Below, piece by piece: positions 7,411-8,292 of a DNA stretch of 8,292 bases. The DNA comes from Chromatiales bacterium. Lineage in GTDB: Bacteria > Pseudomonadota > Gammaproteobacteria > UBA6429 > Thiohalophilaceae. Under the pieces are notes generated by a model. It saw only the letters and a program-made list of their open reading frames with translations. It did no database searches and had not been told where the DNA came from. Both the position numbers and the translations under genes were made by a program. How positions within the stretch are numbered: position 1 is the first letter of the stretch; the number at the start of each line of letters is the position of its first letter. The DNA is taken from contig JALXDW010000084.1 in NCBI GenBank assembly GCA_027070385.1, forward strand, positions 1 to 8,292, read 5' to 3'.

Positions 7411-7428
7411 AGCAAGTGCCGTGCCACG
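7411..7428 (-). promoter_or_regulatory. Sigma-54 (-24/-12) promoter for nirB operon
   Basis: The minus strand reads CGTGGCACGGCACTTGCT. This fits the sigma-54 consensus TGGCACG-N4-TTGC(A/T) at every defined position, with GG at 7425-7424 and GC at 7413-7412 and the required 10 bp between them. The predicted transcription start is about 7400, giving a 60-nt leader before nirB. An IHF match and a strong NtrC-type dyad lie upstream at suitable distances. Confidence 0.88.
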
Positions 7429-7453
7429 TATTAGCAAATACTTAAATATACTG

Positions 7454-7466
7454 TAACTATTTGATT
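7454..7466 (-). promoter_or_regulatory. Putative IHF binding site
   Basis: The minus strand reads AATCAAATAGTTA, a full match to the IHF consensus WATCAANNNNTTR. Its centre is about 60 bp upstream of the predicted nirB start, between the sigma-54 promoter and the NtrC dyad at 7523-7539. That is where IHF usually bends DNA so that an enhancer-bound activator can reach sigma-54 polymerase. The consensus is short and the surrounding DNA AT-rich, so a chance match is possible. Confidence 0.55.
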
Positions 7467-7522
7467 AAACGAAAAAAATATCTCTTGCTGGAGAGAAATA
7501 TCAGTGCAAAACAGTGTTATTA

Positions 7523-7539
7523 TGCACTATAATAGTGCA
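7523..7539. promoter_or_regulatory. NtrC-type enhancer site 1
   Basis: TGCACTATAATAGTGCA is a perfect palindrome about a central A, and the symmetry continues two bases on each side (7521-7541). It fits the NtrC pattern GCAC-N7-GTGC. The centre is about 131 bp upstream of the predicted nirB start and about 210 bp upstream of the predicted narK start, a typical enhancer distance for nirB. It may serve both promoters. Confidence 0.8.
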
Positions 7540-7604
7540 TACAGAGTATAATGGCGCATAATTCAACGCTAACATCAACACAAGAAAACACATGGCTGTC
7601 GCAC

Positions 7605-7621
7605 TGCACATATTAAGTGTT
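7605..7621. promoter_or_regulatory. Weak NtrC-type half-conserved dyad
   Basis: TGCACATATTAAGTGTT keeps GCAC-N7-GTG but loses the last base of the right arm. It lies between the two strong dyads, with its centre 41 bp from site 2 and 82 bp from site 1. It could be a lower-affinity site that helps NtrC oligomerise across the region. A chance resemblance cannot be excluded. Confidence 0.4.
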
Positions 7622-7645
7622 TAATTATACTCTAATACTGTTTTT

Positions 7646-7662
7646 CGCACTAAAATAGTGCA
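7646..7662. promoter_or_regulatory. NtrC-type enhancer site 2
   Basis: CGCACTAAAATAGTGCA has perfect GCACTA/TAGTGC arms around AAA and matches the NtrC pattern at both half-sites. Its centre is about 87 bp upstream of the predicted narK start, so it is the likely main enhancer for the transporter. A run of seven A residues follows directly. Confidence 0.8.
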
Positions 7663-7713
7663 AAAAAAGTCAACTGTATTGTATTTATTTAATAATAACA
7701 AGTACTTACAGCA

Positions 7714-7730
7714 TTGGCATATGTCTTGCT
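7714..7730 (+). promoter_or_regulatory. Sigma-54 (-24/-12) promoter for narK
   Basis: TTGGCATATGTCTTGCT has the invariant GG (7716-7717) and GC (7728-7729) separated by exactly 10 bp. It differs from the TGGCAC-N5-TTGC(A/T) consensus only at the C after GGCA, which is T here. The predicted start is near 7741, giving a leader of about 28 nt before the narK ATG at 7769. No clear IHF consensus lies between this promoter and NtrC site 2, but that stretch is very AT-rich and could be intrinsically flexible. Confidence 0.75.
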
Positions 7731-7768
7731 CTATTAGGAGCATTCAATATTAAGCGCAAGGAAACCAC

Positions 7769-8292
7769 ATGTCCATTTCAGCCAGTAAAATCAACCTGTT
7801 TTCATTCAGCGGTAAAATGCGAATTTTACATTTAAGCTGGGTGGCCTTCTTTATCAGCTTTTTTGTCTGGTTTAACCACGCTCCATTGTTGGCCATGATG
7901 CGTGAATCCATGGGATTAACCGAACAACAGGTTAAAACGCTGCTTATTTTAAATGTTGCTCTCACTATTCCAGCCCGTATTATTATCGGCATGTTGGTGG
8001 ATGCCTTTGGACCTCGGCGGATTTATTCCATGCTGCTGTTTGTCTCCAGCTTTCTTTGTTTTGGTTTCGCCATTGCCGAAGACTATGAACAGCTCGCTTT
8101 AATGCGTTTTCTGTTGGGTTTTGTCGGTGCTGGTTTTGTCATTGGTATTCGAATGATCAGTGAATGGTTTCCGGCAAAACAAACCGGACTCGCACAGGGT
8201 ATTTATGGTGGTTGGGGAAACTTCGGTTCTGCTGGAGCCGCGGTAATCTTGCCAACAGTTGCGCTGGCATTTGGTGGTGATGACGGCTGGCG
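7769..8292 (+). CDS. narK: NarK/NrtP-type MFS nitrate (nitrite) transporter, 3' end cut by the window
   Basis: The first 174 residues of an inner-membrane MFS transporter are present and the frame is open to the window end. Family signatures: [10 protein letters not shown] in helix 1 (residues 31-40); [18 protein letters not shown] at 67-84, which covers the conserved helix-2 arginine that contacts nitrate (Arg70) and the MFS loop 2-3 motif; the [23 protein letters not shown] block at 113-135 (positions cited for length); and [15 protein letters not shown] at 144-158, matching the glycine-rich nitrate signature. The ATG is preceded by AAGGA 6 nt upstream. It diverges from nirB and has its own sigma-54 promoter, which points to nitrate uptake for assimilation rather than respiratory nitrate/nitrite exchange. 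Nitrate versus nitrite preference cannot be read from the half shown. Confidence 0.93.
   Translation, partial: MSISASKINLFSFSGKMRILHLSWVAFFISFFVWFNHAPLLAMMRESMGLTEQQVKTLLILNVALTIPARIIIGMLVDAFGPRRIYSMLLFVSSFLCFGFAIAEDYEQLALMRFLLGFVGAGFVIGIRMISEWFPAKQTGLAQGIYGGWGNFGSAGAAVILPTVALAFGGDDGW

Noticed and set aside
7480..7500. Small TCTCT/AGAGA inverted repeat in the intergenic region
   Set aside because: Only five base pairs with imperfect flanks in AT-rich DNA, so it is not distinguishable from chance.
7551..7567. Third sigma-54-like promoter at TGGCGC on the plus strand
   Set aside because: The -12 half is missing: the expected TTGC is replaced by TCAAC.
7750..7992. 80-codon minus-strand open frame opposite the start of narK
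   Set aside because: The opposite strand carries clear NarK signatures with a good ribosome site and promoter, so this is a shadow of narK.

Overview
The window holds an assimilatory nitrate/nitrite reduction locus. It is moderately AT-rich with tightly packed genes and contains no rRNA, tRNA, CRISPR array or insertion sequence. The NirB/NirD and NasA/NarB types, the divergent NarK-type transporter, the NtrC/sigma-54 control signals and a DsrC-family gene together suggest a proteobacterium. It is most likely a gammaproteobacterium with sulfur-oxidising or related relatives; this is inferred from gene content, and no taxonomic marker is present.

Layout. Five genes run leftward on the minus strand as one apparent operon: nirB (7340-4902), nirD (4896-4561), a NarB-type nitrate reductase nasA (4446-2266), a fused polyferredoxin/DmsC-like membrane protein (2248-422), and a DsrC/TusE-family protein without the catalytic C-terminal cysteines (394-38). 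The junctions are 5 bp (nirB-nirD), 114 bp (nirD-nasA), 17 bp and 27 bp. A NarK/NrtP-type nitrate transporter starts at 7769 on the plus strand, diverges from nirB and runs off the right edge.

Regulation. The 428-bp divergent intergenic region reads as a classic nitrogen-control region. It has a near-perfect sigma-54 -24/-12 promoter facing nirB (7411-7428), a second one facing narK (7714-7730), two strong NtrC-type dyads (7523-7539 and 7646-7662), a weaker third (7605-7621), and a perfect IHF consensus match between the nirB promoter and its nearest NtrC site. The nirB leader carries a 7-bp hairpin and a 10-bp-period direct repeat.

How the genes work together. The transporter brings in nitrate and NasA reduces it to nitrite. 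NirBD then reduces nitrite to ammonium with NAD(P)H. NasA here lacks a C-terminal [2Fe-2S] extension. Its neighbour carries sixteen cysteines for four [4Fe-4S] clusters fused to an eight-helix DmsC-like anchor, which suggests a cytoplasmic nitrate reductase docked to the membrane and fed from quinol.

Most unusual elements. (1) The nirD-nasA gap encodes an 82-nt RNA that can close with a 16-bp stem around three small hairpins, and one of its internal segments is complementary to the nasA ribosome binding site. This is a candidate cis-regulatory RNA. (2) The operon ends with a DsrC paralogue lacking both redox cysteines, next to a sirohaem nitrite reductase.
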